NCBI RefSeq assembly: GCF_029227915.1
Contig: NC_079888.1
Location: 3,051,001-3,115,000, forward strand
Direction: 5' to 3'
DNA length: 64,000 nt
DNA from: Hydractinia symbiolongicarpus
Lineage: Eukaryota; Cnidaria; Hydrozoa; Anthoathecata; Hydractiniidae
Position numbers and translations under genes: made by a program. Each line of letters opens with the position of its first letter. Position 1 is the first letter of the stretch. A model generated the notes under the pieces. That model was not told where the DNA came from. It ran no database searches and saw only the letters and a list, made by a program, of their open reading frames with translations. Of the stretch, positions 35,009 through 47,110 are shown piece after piece.

Positions 35009-37004
35009 CTTGACTGAGTGATTAATAGTAACAATTTTACATATTTTTGGTTAATGTGAGTTTTTTTGTGAGATGGTTTTAGAGAATAGACTTTTTATTT
35101 GTATCTATTATATTTATTTAGAAAAATCTGCAGAACTTGAATTATTGGCTACTTTTCTGGGCTCTTTCTTTTTTACTATTACTTAAAACAATAATTTGTG
35201 ATTAGAAATTGATGTTGAAATCACTTTGCGAATTAATGCATAAAACATTGATGGGTTAACAAAACGTGCAGAAATATAAACATATCCAGCGAATTTTTAA
35301 TTTGTTTCTATTGCCAACATAGCGTAGGTATTTTTAATCATTTGTTCTGACTACACATTTGCAGCCTGTTCGTAACGGCATAATAACTGGCAACACACTC
35401 GGGTATTCAACGTACTATATCTGTTTTGTCAATAATTCATGTCTTCGTGCGTTTATGTGCTGTATCCATGTAGTATCATGAGAATATTGGAAATATTTGT
35501 TATAAATTATTCCTGAGCCCTTACAATAACAAAGATGCTTTTTTAAGGGATAGCTCAGCGTTTATCACTTCTAATTTTGAAGAATGGGGATGGGAAGGAT
35601 GAATTTAATGCAGTTCAAATTTAAAATGGAAGATGTAATCTATCTTTAATCTATCCGTTTGATAACAAAGATGCTTTTTTCAGGGATAGCTCAGCACAGC
35701 ATTCCTTGATTTAGTTTGAGTACATTGATATAATTTCTACCTATTAAAATGTAAAACGTGTCAAATATTATTACTATAATATTAAGAGAGCCGTCTCATA
35801 CCTTTTTTCCAAGACGTCAGTTTCTGTAGTTCTTCACACAACCATCTGGTTGTGAAGAACCATGATGTTGTTGTATAAAATGAAATGGTTCATTCCAACA
35901 TGCAAATTCTGATATAAAAACACAACTGGGTAGAGGCACTTGGAAGCTTAATGATATAGTTGGTTAGACATGCTAAATTCGGGAAACGTCAAGATTGGTA
36001 ATTGCTTAATAATCATGGATGGTATACATTAATTTAACAAAGTTTCTTAATAAGAGGGAATTAAATGTAGCTTTGCATCATGCAATAAGTTATTTGAAAC
36101 ATTAGAGACTTTGTAACACAGATATTGAATATTATTGCACAACCACATGTTAATAAGTAACAACGTCCCATACTTTATAACAAAAAAAATTTTCTGGAAA
36201 AAATGTATTTTTAAATATAAATCCATTATTGCTGTCTTTTATTTATGAGAAATTAAAAGAGTTTCTGACAACTTATACATAACAATGAAGAAAGCCTGTA
36301 ATGTTTGGGAATGTTCCTTCCAATGGTAAAACGTTTTATTTTTTTAACAAAGTGTACAAAGTAAGCAACCTCTTGCTACATAATATAATATCTTAAATAG
36401 TGTAAAACGTTCAGTTTAGGAATTTTTAGTGGTTTTAAAGAAAGTAGGTAGCATTTTGCTACACAGTCACCGCTATACGCATACATTTAGTTATACTCTT
36501 GATATTTAGGGGTGGGGCAGTGAATTGTTTCGGCAGGACTGGTGATTGAAGATATGTAATGCTACATGATTGTTTTAAATACAAGGCCGATGTATCTGTT
36601 ATACAGGCGATTTTGTATACTTCTCTTCTTTTTTCTTATCTAGAATTGCATTTGTCGACGCATCAAAATAGCTTCTTAGTCGCTTCTTAATTCATAGTTT
36701 ATGCAAAGTTGCTGACGATGCCGCATTTATTACTTACTTCAAAATCAAGTGACCTTTCATATGTTTATAAACATTTGTAACAAAATGTGTCTAAAGATAA
36801 GGTCATCAGATAGCTTTACAGTTTCAAACCGAACATTTGAAATGCTGAAGCTGCAGTAATTATAGCTGCCATAAATATTTTATTACTGAATTCAAATTTC
36901 AGCAAATGAGACAATAACACATTAAGGAAATACAAAATCGACGTAATTATTTGCTCATGTTTATCATGCTATTAGAAAACTGTATTAGAGTAAGTGATTA
37001 ACCA
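35009..37004. other. left-arm sequence between gene copies
   Basis: No gene is supported. It is mirrored at about 57206-59310. It includes a near-perfect inverted repeat at 35829-35860 (GTTCTTCACA/TGTGAAGAAC) and two copies of ACAAAGATGCTTTTTT(A/C)AGGGATAGCTCAGC at about 35528 and 35665. The second copy replaces about 150 bp that is still present in the right arm. Confidence 0.5.
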
Positions 37005-38869
37005 CTATTAAACCAGTTAAAAGGAAGAACCATGGCACGTTCCTGCTGACATTCTCAACTAGTTATGGTTCGCTGCAGTTGTAATTCCAATTGCGACACA
37101 CGAGTCCAGTCTCTGCATTACTTTTTATTGCATCATTGGAAAATTTTTTTAGTTCTTTTGCTTCTTGCAATACGCACTTGGATTCTTAAGTGAAAAAAGG
37201 CAATTTCTTTCCTATGTCTCCCAATGTAAATAAAGTTTTATAGGGTTTGTCTCCTTATTTTTTCTTTAACCTCTGGTTCTATGTATTAATTGGCACTTCG
37301 TGAAAATACTCTTCATTAACATATTTTCAGCTTAAAGTGTTTAAAGATTATGCAATCAAAATTAAGTAAATAAAAACAGCACGTGTTCATTGGAAATATA
37401 TTGTCAGTTAAAAACATATAATTCATTGTTAGAGAAAGAATTACTTCATATATAATTCATACTTAATTTTAATCGGTATTGTTTCTTTATTAGATTAATT
37501 AAACCTGTTTCGACACTTAAAAAAAATAGTAAAATTTTTTCCTGTTACTAATTGTGTATTATCCTAGATTTTAGCGTGGGATTAAGCTTTCACCTCATAT
37601 AACGACTTCCTTCTATATTTTTCTGCCTGCGTGTCATTGCTATGTCAGGAGTAATGTATTATGTGGATATGTTAAATGGATTCAGACGTTGATCATAATG
37701 TCAAGTTTGAAATACATATAACAGCTGCAAATCTTTACCCTTGTATTAAACATTAACTAACAGTAAACAGGAATGTTAAGGTTAGAAAATTAATGCCAAA
37801 TTAGATTAATTAACAACAATATTTTGTTTTCCGCAGTCACATTTTGCTTATTTGTAGCAACACAATTAAGTGAAAGGAATACATTTTACCTAATTGCAAA
37901 ATCTACAATTCTTCTATTATTAGTTAGTTTATTTTCTGTATTTTAAGATACAGAATGTGAAATGTTGGATCATTTGCCCAAAAGTATACTTCCCAAATTA
38001 AACAGTCTAACTCCTGTAAAGCTTTGAATATAAAGCTCATATTGCTGATGTAACTCCCTTTAACCCTCACTTTAAGTCAATAGTGGATTTATTATGTACG
38101 ATTGTACGGTTGTCGCGTCACATTATCCATTCTGGTCATGTATATACCATTCACTATTCCTTGTCGCAGAACTAACTTTTTTATTTCGGCGCAAATTGCC
38201 TTTTCTAATGCTGAACTGTTTATTCATAACTACTTTGTCATTATTCATGTGCTTTACAACATGCGAAAATTAAGATTATTGAGAATTATTATTCAGCAAA
38301 ACTGTTGTTGGAACAATAGGGCATTTAACAAAATGATAAAGATGGCTATTAAGATAATCTTAAGATTTGTATACCTACGTATCAAGACGTCTGGCTTGTC
38401 AACATTTGCTTGGCAAAATCATGGCTCTCATATTGCGTCGCAGATAGGTGTCCATGTGGAATTATATTAGAGATTAGTCACGCCGTTCTTTATATCAACA
38501 ACAATAATACTTTTAATTTGCAAGTTTTATTATTAGATTATTCTTTAGTGTCACCCATACATTTAGTGAATTTCAAAGTAAACGACAGGACAACACTACC
38601 TATAATCACCTGTTTTATAAACAAAATTGTGGTGTGTAATTTCAAATCAGATTCATCAGTTTTAAGTGGATATCAAATTTTTTTCAGTGAATAGAAACAT
38701 TTATGAAAACCTTAACCAAATGTCATTCAAGAATATATATCATTTGTGACTGCTACATCGTCCTCAGGTGGTTCTCATTCAAGCAGTTGCTGGTGTAGTA
38801 GGTTTGGCTCAGTGTTCGACTTGTGTATAAATCCTTTTGATCAGTAACGTACGCCTCTTTCGAATAGTA

Positions 38870-39112
38870 TTAATAAACAAAAAACAAAAAACACTTAACG
38901 AAATAGTTTTTAGTATTTGATCTACAATAAGTCATAATGTGAGATACCTCTTTCCCTTTCATGTGTTGGATTATTCTGATTTCTCTTATTTTTTGATTTT
39001 TAAGAAAATGTTTGGCCTGCACTATTTTAAAATAATGGATTTCTATACATCTATTTAACAATTTCCCAACTTCCTCAAAAGTTGCATTGAAAAGATAGAT
39101 AACGCATGTCAT
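38870..39112 (-). CDS. small divergent ORF, unit A copy (80 aa)
   Basis: Starts at an ATG (MTCVIYLFNATFEEVGKLLN) about 110 bp downstream of a TATATAA sequence on the minus strand. It encodes a Lys/Arg-rich helical-looking peptide with EIRIIQHMKGKEVSHIM, and the frame stops at FLFFVY. The unit B copies share IRIIQHM.GK/EQVSHI and then continue for another 60 residues, so this copy is probably truncated. No family is recognised. It is head-to-head with the secreted-protein gene at 39922. Its mirror (around 55066-55297) has ATG changed to ATT, so it may be a relic. Confidence 0.4.
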   Translation of the reverse strand: MTCVIYLFNATFEEVGKLLNRCIEIHYFKIVQAKHFLKNQKIREIRIIQHMKGKEVSHIMTYCRSNTKNYFVKCFLFFVY

Positions 39113-39370
39113 ATTTACTCAATTCTCCTTGTCGACTTTGCACTTGCCTGTACACGCTCTTTACATTTTTGGCTTTACTTTTTCACTGCGTTAGAATTAT
39201 GCCCAAATTTGGACATTATATAAAACGTAGTAACGCAGCATCTGTGTAAGTGAAGGGATAGTTATTTTTAGATATTACCAACAATCATAATTGCAATGAT
39301 TCACACCTAGATAAGTTGCGTTAAAATGATTGATTGGAGCACCCAGGTTATTCCGCAAGTGACAACAAAT

Positions 39371-39384
39371 CGAAAGGAAGGAAC
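39371..39384 (+). promoter_or_regulatory. conserved CGAAAGGAAGGAAC element, unit A
   Basis: This 14-bp purine-rich element stands between the divergent small ORF and the secreted-protein gene. It recurs at 33124, 44856, 49219 (one change), 54799, 61183 and 63435, in the matching position and orientation of each unit. Conservation may simply reflect duplication, but it survives in strongly diverged units. Confidence 0.45.
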
Positions 39385-39831
39385 ATTTTTTAATACCTTG
39401 ATTTAATCAAGCAATTTATAAAAGCAGGAAAAATATTTGCATCAAAAAATGTTAACGCCAGGATTTTAAGTTTGAATAGAACGGAAGTGTTACTGGTCGG
39501 TTTGTTATAACTGAAATTGTAAACTAGAATTTATTATGCTATAATTTTTTATATCTTTTCATTTCTAAATTTTACAGTGATTACCTCTTTCTTTCGTTTG
39601 TTAATCCCTTTTTCTATTTACATGACTTCTTTGTACAAACGCTAACGCTGAAGAAAGGTACCACATGTAAACTCCATGTAGAAACAAGGTCTGCACCAGA
39701 TTGATATTAAGTATAATTGCATAGATTAATTATGTTCAGCAAATTAATTGCTCATCACCTAACATACAACGCCCTTAGCAGATAAGGATATTTCTAGAAA
39801 TCTTTCCGTTTCCGGTCCCAATGTATACCCA

Positions 39832-39840
39832 TATAAAAGG
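39832..39840 (+). promoter_or_regulatory. TATA box of the unit A secreted-protein gene
   Basis: TATAAAAGG lies 90 bp upstream of the ATG. Equivalent boxes occur in unit B (45301), the right-arm copy (54342-54350, minus) and the right-flank copy (about 63137-63144, minus) at nearly the same spacing. Confidence 0.65.
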
Positions 39841-39921
39841 AGCAATGTTGCTTTGCTGTTCATTAACAAGTTCGCTGCAAGAATAATGCAATAGAAAAAG
39901 AAAAGGAAAACGAGGAATATT

Positions 39922-41721
39922 ATGGGTGTGGCCCTTAATCACATTGTGCTTTCTATTATTCTAACACAGGTTAGTGGATCCTGCTTTACTTTATGAAAAT
40001 TAGTAGCGTATCATATTCTGAGAAAACCCAAGAAGTGCAAATTTAATTGTATTTTATAAAATTCACATACCCTATTGGAACTTTTGTTAAGTCACACTCG
40101 GCATGATAACAGTAGCTATGCGCAAATAAACAGAAAACAATAAGGCAAGCCTTTTTTTGATTTGCAATATAAAACGCAAATGTGTATGGGATGTAGTCTT
40201 TCGTATATTTTTAATCCTATTGATAAACTTTTAAACATGCCACATTTTCAGAAATTGCAAAACACGCCTGCCTTCGCAAATCTGTTGCTCGGATGAGAAG
40301 CGTTAAAAATTCGCTATTCGCAGTTTCAGCGATGTTCGCATTGCGGAACAATCAACGTATCGGTCCGTAAAATTCCAGGAAACCGAGAAATTACGCCATG
40401 CTGACCTGAAAAAATAATTATCGTAGTTTGAGGTAACGGACCTAACCAAATAACCTACCATCCATTATTCTGTTGTTAACATTTACAAGCTCAAAGGGCG
40501 TCGGTATATTATTAAAACGCCGTAAATCAAATAATTTCCCCTTTTTTAATAATTATCTTTTTAATTAAAAACTTTAATCATCATTCATGTTCTTTACAAT
40601 GGGACAATTGCAGTTCACCACAAAACATTGTTACTGAAATAGCCTGTGTTCTATTAATTAACCACATATTTCGAGAATAGGAATGTAGTAATCTTTTACA
40701 TACTTCGTAATGTGCCGGTCAAACATTGCAAAAGGAAAACATTTCAATGCATAAACTGTAAATATCTCTCTTATAGGTGACCTGTCCTTGTCACTACAAA
40801 GTCGGGATCCACAAGAACAACGCCATTGAATACACTGCAAAAATCTGCAAGCGAGATAGTGGCTTTGACGTGGATGTAAATAAAGGTACTGGGAAAGTTA
40901 CCCATGATGAAGTATTTCATATTAAAACCTTTTCTATTGAAAATAATCAATACACACCTTTACCTCTTGGAAAAGTCGAGAATTCAAAAATTAAGGATTC
41001 GCTACATCGTTACAAGAAATGCTTTAAGAAAGATATTTCTGCAGGCTGCCCTGCGCCAACAGTGGAAACCATCAATGACTTGAATGAAGAACACCTCAAT
41101 ATTTATCTCGAGGAAACTTTTGATCATGCCTACGTCATTAAAGCATTTGTACTTAAACGAGATGGTGCCCGCAAGAATAGATTTCGAAGAAATGTCTCAT
41201 CCCAAAATGGCAAGGCGAATATCTCTCTGAAAATTAATGTCACAATAAAAGTTGTCAGAAAGCAACCACGTTGTCCAAATGGAATTATATGCATGGGCTG
41301 GGTAAAAGTGACTGAAAAGCCCATAACACCTCCCAGGAATTGTCCAGATACTATGACATGTTTTGGATTTGTCACGGTCACATATAAACCGCAAATGGTT
41401 CGCGCGAAAGCAGGCAGCAATGGTGCATTGCCAACACATGTGGCTTACAAACGCGTGCCTTATTGCCCTCCAGGATTTACTTGCTATGGAATGGTTAAAG
41501 CGAAGTCTGTACTGGTAAAGAAAACGTCCATTACAACAAAACAACAGAACCATGAAGGAAATACCATCAACCTTTACTACCATGTAAGGAAACGACGTGA
41601 AAGAAGAAGTTTGACATGGCTAGATGGAAGAATATACTTGGACCTAATTGGGGTAGGTGAATATCTGGATATTTTATATAAAACATTTTCAGCGCTCTCA
41701 GATATCCGTCATTTTACGTAA
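39922..41721 (+). CDS. unrecognised secreted protein with triple C-P-x4-C-x-G-x-V repeats, left-arm copy
   Basis: Two exons, 39922-39969 and 40777-41721, join in phase 0 across an 807-bp GT..AG intron and encode 330 residues. Exon 1 is a hydrophobic leader (MGVALNHIVLSIILTQ). Exon 2 begins VTCPCHYKVG, so a CPC motif follows the leader immediately. An N-terminal region (about residues 17-150) has Cys at 19, 21, 40, 98 and 107. An RFRR furin-like site lies at about 151-154. Sequons N164-I-S and N170-V-T follow. Three repeats then start at Cys182, Cys205 and Cys246 (RCPNGIICMGWVKV, NCPDTMTCFGFVTV, YCPPGFTCYGMVKA), followed by a basic tail with RKRRERR. The CxC start right after a leader is reminiscent of netrin/TIMP-like domains, but I cannot assign one. 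No transmembrane helix is seen after the leader. The right-arm copy is about 97% identical. Confidence 0.82.
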
Positions 41722-44153
41722 GGCGTGCAGGCATGGCTTTTAATTGCAAAAGAAAACCTCTTTGTGTTTTGTAGAAATTAATTGAGCAAATTTATGCATT
41801 GTTGTATTGCTCTCGGGTTAAATGTAATATTTTATTTCCTTAAACATTGTTTTATAGTTTCTTAAGGTGGCTTTTTTAGTCTGTTTTTTAATAATTATAC
41901 TGGGTAAGGTTATATAAGTATTTAGTACATTTACTTGAGAAAATATACAAAATTTATAAACTTTTCTTTATTTTTAATAATTTCCAAAACAATATAAGCC
42001 TTGTTTTAATATAATTCTGTAAATTTTAAACCAAAAAACATATCTAGACGATTTTTTTCATCCTAGTCGACGTTCACAAACTCTTAATTAGATTTTCTAT
42101 AATTATGCGGCACTAATAATGAGAAAAATAGGAACAAATATATCATTATTCACAAGAGTCTGAAGGTATTTTCAAAGTAGTTTTTAAAACATTGAAGATG
42201 CACTAGGAACTGCAGGGTGAGGAAATGAGTTAATAGATAAACACATCACCCGATAAATATCAATATTTATATCTTACTAAATCAGTTGCGTGAGTACGTC
42301 CTTATAATACTTATTTCAAATTAGTTGTGGAGATTAAAATTTCTTTCTATATTGAAGAATGTTTCTAATTGTTCTAATTCTCGTAATGCGATTTCCTCTG
42401 ATTACTGCCAATTTATAGGCGTACTTAATTAATATCACAATAATATTACATCTGTAGGTGGCATTAGTATAACCATTCTCATCAAGTGACTCAATGTAAT
42501 TAAAGTTGACGTACCATTATTACAACTAAAACTTAAGGACGCAAACTTCTGATACACTACAGATACTTCACAAAGCACATGTAAGGGTTTTGAGGAATGA
42601 ATCCAGTTGAAAAGAAGGGATTATTACAAACTTAATCGAGTATTTAGTATAGTGTCCTTAGCAAAATAAACCAATTAAAAGGAAGACAATGAACCATGGC
42701 TCGTTCCTGCTGACATTCTCAACTGGTTGTAATTCGCCGCAGTTGTAATTCCAATCGCGACACACGAGTCCCAGCATTAATTTTTATTTCATTGTTGGAA
42801 TAAAGAGTTTAGTTCTTTTGCTTCTTGCCATGCGTATTTGGATTCTTGAAGGGAAAACACATTTTCGTTTGAAAATACTTATTATCAACCTATTTTCAAC
42901 TTAAAATGTTTACAGATGTTGCATAATTAATCTTAATTAGTATTGTTTCTTTAGTAGATTAGTTAAACCTGTCTGGACACTTGATGAAAAATTGGTAAAT
43001 ATTTTTCCTATTACTAATTGTGTGTTTAACCTAGTTTTTAATTTGGCATCCCCCTCACATAACAACTTTATTCTATATTTTTCTCCTTGCGTGTCATTAC
43101 TATGTCAAGAATAATGTATTATGTGGATATATTAAATGGATTCAGACGTTGATCATAATGTCAAGTTTGAAATACATGTAACAGCTGCAAATCTTTACCC
43201 TTGTATTAAATATCAACTGACAGTAAACAGGAATATTGAGGTTAAAAAATGAATGCCAAATTAGATTAATTAACAACAATATTTTGTTTTCCGCAGTCAC
43301 ATCTTGTTCATTTTATGCATGCATTAAGTGAGAAGAACACATTTTATCTAATTGCAAAATCTATGACTCTTTTAATTAGGTCAATTTCGACATTTTAAAA
43401 TATAGAATATGAAATATAGGATCATTTCTTCAAGAGTATGCTTCCCAGGGTAAACATTCTAACTTCTATAAAGCTTTGAATAAGAAGCTCATATTGCAGA
43501 TGTAGCTTTTAAATTACTTTTGGCAGCCCCTCCCTTCAACCCTCACTTTTAGTCAATAGTGGATTTATTATGTACGATTGTACGGTTGTCGCGTCATATT
43601 ATCCATTCTGGTCATGTATATACCTTTCAAGCAGAACTAATTTTTCTATTTCTATTGCCTCTGGTCATGTATATACACTTCACCATTCCTTGTCAAAGAA
43701 TCAATTTTTTTAGTTCGGCGCAAATTGCCTTTTCTGATGTTGAACTGTTTATTCATAACTTCTTTTTCATTATTCATGTGCTTTACAACATGCGAAAATT
43801 AAGATTATTGAGAATTATTATTCAGCAAAACTTGAATTTTGATGCAAAACTAGGGCTTTAGCAAGAGAATAAAGATGACTACTAAGGAAATCTTAAGGTA
43901 TGCATACCTGCGTATTAAGACGTCTGCCTTTTCAACTTTTGCTTCGGCAAGATCATGGCTCTCACATTGCGTCACGTCCATATTATAATACAGAGTAGTC
44001 ACGTCGTTCTTTATATCACCATCAATAATACCTCTAGCTTCCAATTTTTATTTTTAGATTAGTAGATTTCGAAAATTTCAAAGTAAACGACAGGACAATA
44101 CTATCTATAATCACCTGCTTTATAAATATTTTTTCTTCCCAATTCAAATCAGA

Positions 44154-44468
44154 TCAATCAGTTTTAAGTGAATGTGAAATAAATATCTTTGAAATCCATA
44201 CAGGAATACTCATCATTCGTGACTGTGCTCTATCGGCTTCAAGAGGTGTTTTTAGAGCAGTTGGTAGTGTAGCTGATTTTGCTTGATGTTCGGCTTGAAT
44301 CCTTTTGATCAGTAATTTACGCTTTCGTCGAATAGTATTGGTATGTACTTTTTCATTAACTAACAACATGTTATGAATACATCCAACGAAATAGCTTTTA
44401 ATATTAGATGTCCTTATGTGAGATACCTGTTCCCCCGTCATGTGTTGGATTATTCTGCTTTTTTTCAT
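44154..44468 (-). CDS. small divergent ORF, unit B copy (104 aa)
   Basis: A 104-residue basic ORF beginning MKKSRIIQHMTGEQVSHIRT and ending FISHSLKTD. The centre is rich in Lys and Arg (RRKRKLLIKRIQAEHQAKS). It has no signal peptide or membrane segment. Compared with unit A, the first half of the ancestral frame (start at 44597) is separated by a one-base shift in a T run, so this ATG may be secondary. The mirrored copy at 49620-49934 is also fully open, with four residue changes. The function is unknown. Retention of an open frame in both arms is suggestive but could be due to recent duplication. Confidence 0.42.
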   Translation of the reverse strand: MKKSRIIQHMTGEQVSHIRTSNIKSYFVGCIHNMLLVNEKVHTNTIRRKRKLLIKRIQAEHQAKSATLPTALKTPLEADRAQSRMMSIPVWISKIFISHSLKTD

Positions 44469-45390
44469 ATTTAATTTTCAAAAAAATGCTTGTCCTGCAC
44501 TAATTTGACACTGAAATTTTAGGAGTTTCTGTAAATTATTTAACAATTTTTTCAACATTTGAGCAGATGCATTAAAAAGTTTGATAATGCATGTCATGTT
44601 TACTCAGTTCTCTTTGTCGACTCCGCACTTACTTGTACACTCTTTCTACATCTTTGGCTTTACTTTTTCCCTGCGTTAGATATATGTCCAAATTTTTACA
44701 CTATATAAGACGTAGAAACCCAGTATCTATGTAAGTGAAGGGATTGTTATTTTAAGATACCACCAACAGTCATAAATGCAATGATTCACACCTAGATAAG
44801 TTGCGTTAAAATGATTGATAAGAGCATCCAGGTTATTCAGCAAGTGACAACAAATCGAAAGGAAGGAACATTTTTTAATACCTTGATTTTATGAATCAAT
44901 TTATAAAGACAGGAAAAATATTTGCATAAAAAAAGTAAACGCCAGGTTTTCACGTTTCACTAGAACGGAAGTGTTACTGGTTGGTACTAGAACTAGAATA
45001 TATAATGCTATAATTTTTTGTATCTCTTCATTTCTAAATTTTACAGTGATTACAATTTCCTTGCCATTTGTTAAGCCCTTTTTCTATTTACATGATCTTT
45101 TTGTCTACACACTAACGCCACAGATGGGTACGAAAATTAACCCCATGTAGAAACAAGGTCTGCATCAGATTGATATTAAGTATAATTGCATAGATTAATT
45201 ATGATCAGCAAATTAATTGCTCATCACCTAACATACAACGCCCTCAGCAGATAAGGATATTTCTAGAAATCCTTCTGTTCCCGGTCCCAATGTATACCCA
45301 TATAAAAGGCGCAGTGTTGCTTTGCTGTTCACTAGCAAGTTCGCTGCAAGAATAATTCAATAGAAAAAGAAAAGGAAAAGAATGAATAAT

Positions 45391-46284
45391 ATGGGTGTGG
45401 TCCTTAACCACATTGTGCTTACTATTATTCTAACACAGGGTAGTGGTTCCTGCTTTACTTTGTGAAATTTTGTGGCGTATTATATTCTTGGAAAACCCAA
45501 GAAAGTAATTCTATTTCATAAAATTTGCATACTTTATTGGAACTTTTGTGATGGGACCCTTGGCATGTAGTGATAACAGTAGCTATGCAAAAATAAACAT
45601 AAAACATTAAGGCAAGCCTTCTTTGAATTGTAACCGATGAAAAGCGTTAAAAGTGCATAATTCGCAGTTTCAGCGATGTTCACATAGGGAAACAATTAAC
45701 GCGTTGGTCCGCAAAAGTCCAGGAAAGTGGAAAATTAGGCCATGTTGACCTGAAGAAGAATTATCGTAGTTTGAGGTAACGGACCTAGTCATGAGTCTGT
45801 TGTGACCATTTGCAAGCTCAAAGTGCGCGGGTATAATATCGCAACTCCGTAAATCATTGCTGGCGGGTATGGTCTTCTAAATTTAGCATAGTCCAATAAT
45901 TTTTTAAACCTTGGTGAACTGTATTATTCCTTGTCACTACAAAGTCGGGATCCACAAGAAAAAAAAAGGGTAAATGTGGCTGAAAAGCACATAACACCTC
46001 CCAGGAACTGTCCAGATACTATGACATGCTTTGGATTTGTCACAGCCACTTATAAACCGCAAATGGTTCGCAGGAAGGCAAGAAGCGCTGGTATCTCACC
46101 AACACGTTCAACGTTCCGAAAAATGCCCTATTGCCCTCCAGGATTCACTTGTTCTCGAACGATGAGAGCGAAGTCTGCACTGGTAAAGAAAACGTCCTTT
46201 TTAACTAAACAAAAGAAACACGAAGGAAATACCGTCAACCTTTACTACCATGTAAAGAAACGACGTGAAAGACGAAGTTGACAT
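45391..46284 (+). pseudogene. broken copy of the CP-repeat secreted-protein gene in the spacer
   Basis: The leader exon is present (45391-45438, MGVVLNHIVLTIILTQ), but the donor GTTAG has become GGTAG. In exon 2 the acceptor AG is lost. About 480 bp, from the HK codons after YKVGIHK to just before the second repeat, is deleted. The last two C-P repeats survive (NCPDTMTCFGFVTA and YCPPGFTCSRTMRA). A one-base deletion ends the frame at 46281. The TATA box at 45301 remains. It shares the CIIPC-type six-base insertion with the right-arm gene rather than with its unit A neighbour. Confidence 0.85.
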
Positions 46285-47110
46285 GGCTAGATGCAAGAAT
46301 ATACTTAGACCTAATTGGGGTAGGTGAATATCTTGATATTTACATTTTCGGCGCTCTCAGATGTTCGTGATCTTTCCTAAACCATACTGGCATGGCTTTT
46401 AATGGAAAAGATTAATTGAAGATTAATTGAACAAATTTATGCATTGTTGACCTGCTTCCGGGTTAAATGAAATATTTTATTTTCCTAAGCATATTTTTTT
46501 AGTTTCTTCAGGTGGCCTTTTGTGTCTGTTTTTTAAAAATTATGCGGTGTAAGGTTATATATAAGTATTTGGTACATCTATTGGAGAAAATATACAAAAT
46601 TTATAAACTTTTCCTATATTTCTAATATTTTACCAAACAATATCAGCCTTGTTTTCAATATAATACTGTAAACATTAAACAAAGCAACATATCTAGACAA
46701 TTTTCTTGTATCCTACTCGAAGTAAACAAAGTCTTGATCAAATTTTTTATTATTATACAGCACTACTCTTAAGAAAAATACGAACAAATGTATTACCGTA
46801 CACAATGGTCTGAAAATATTTTCAAAATAGTGTTTGAAACATTGAAGATGGTGTAGAAATTTCACCGTGAGCAAATGAGTTAATTTGTTAATAAAGGAAA
46901 AGTTATTAAACATCAGAATTAATTTCTTACTAAGTCAGTTGTGTGAGTAAGTCTTCGTAATACTTATTTCAAATTGAATACAGAAGTTAAAAGTTGTTTC
47001 TATATGGAGGAATGTTTCTAATTGTTCTAATTCTCGTAATGCAATTAGTTCTCAATACCGCCAATTAGAAGGCCTACTGAATTAATATCACAAAAACATT
47101 ACATAATATT

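Larger units (their letters stand above)
37005..42455 (+). repeat. tandem unit A (intact gene unit)
   Basis: About 5.4 kb, repeated with divergence in unit B (42650-47110). Both start near AAACCA-TTAAAAGGAAG followed by GTTCCTGCTGACATTCTCAACT. Each contains the small minus-strand ORF, the divergent promoter region, the two-exon secreted-protein gene and a similar 3' flank (TATCTAGACGATTTT, CGTAATGCGATT). The mirrored copy lies at about 51640-57205. Confidence 0.85.
42650..47110 (+). repeat. tandem unit B (decayed gene unit)
   Basis: A diverged direct copy of unit A that starts about 5.65 kb further on. Only its first part (to about 45033) is mirrored in the right arm. The rest, including the broken gene copy, lies in the palindrome spacer. 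Confidence 0.8.

Noticed and set aside
38102-38694. Plus-strand ORFs of 94-122 codons, with relatives at 43559-43861, 50232-50534, 55477-55836 and 55878-56075
   Set aside because: They recur because the units are duplicated; frames break at different places in each copy and starts are not conserved, so coding function is not supported.
41130-41583. Minus-strand ORFs of 96-128 codons over the secreted-protein gene
   Set aside because: Antisense shadows of the conserved exon 2; the same shadow appears at 52650-52940.
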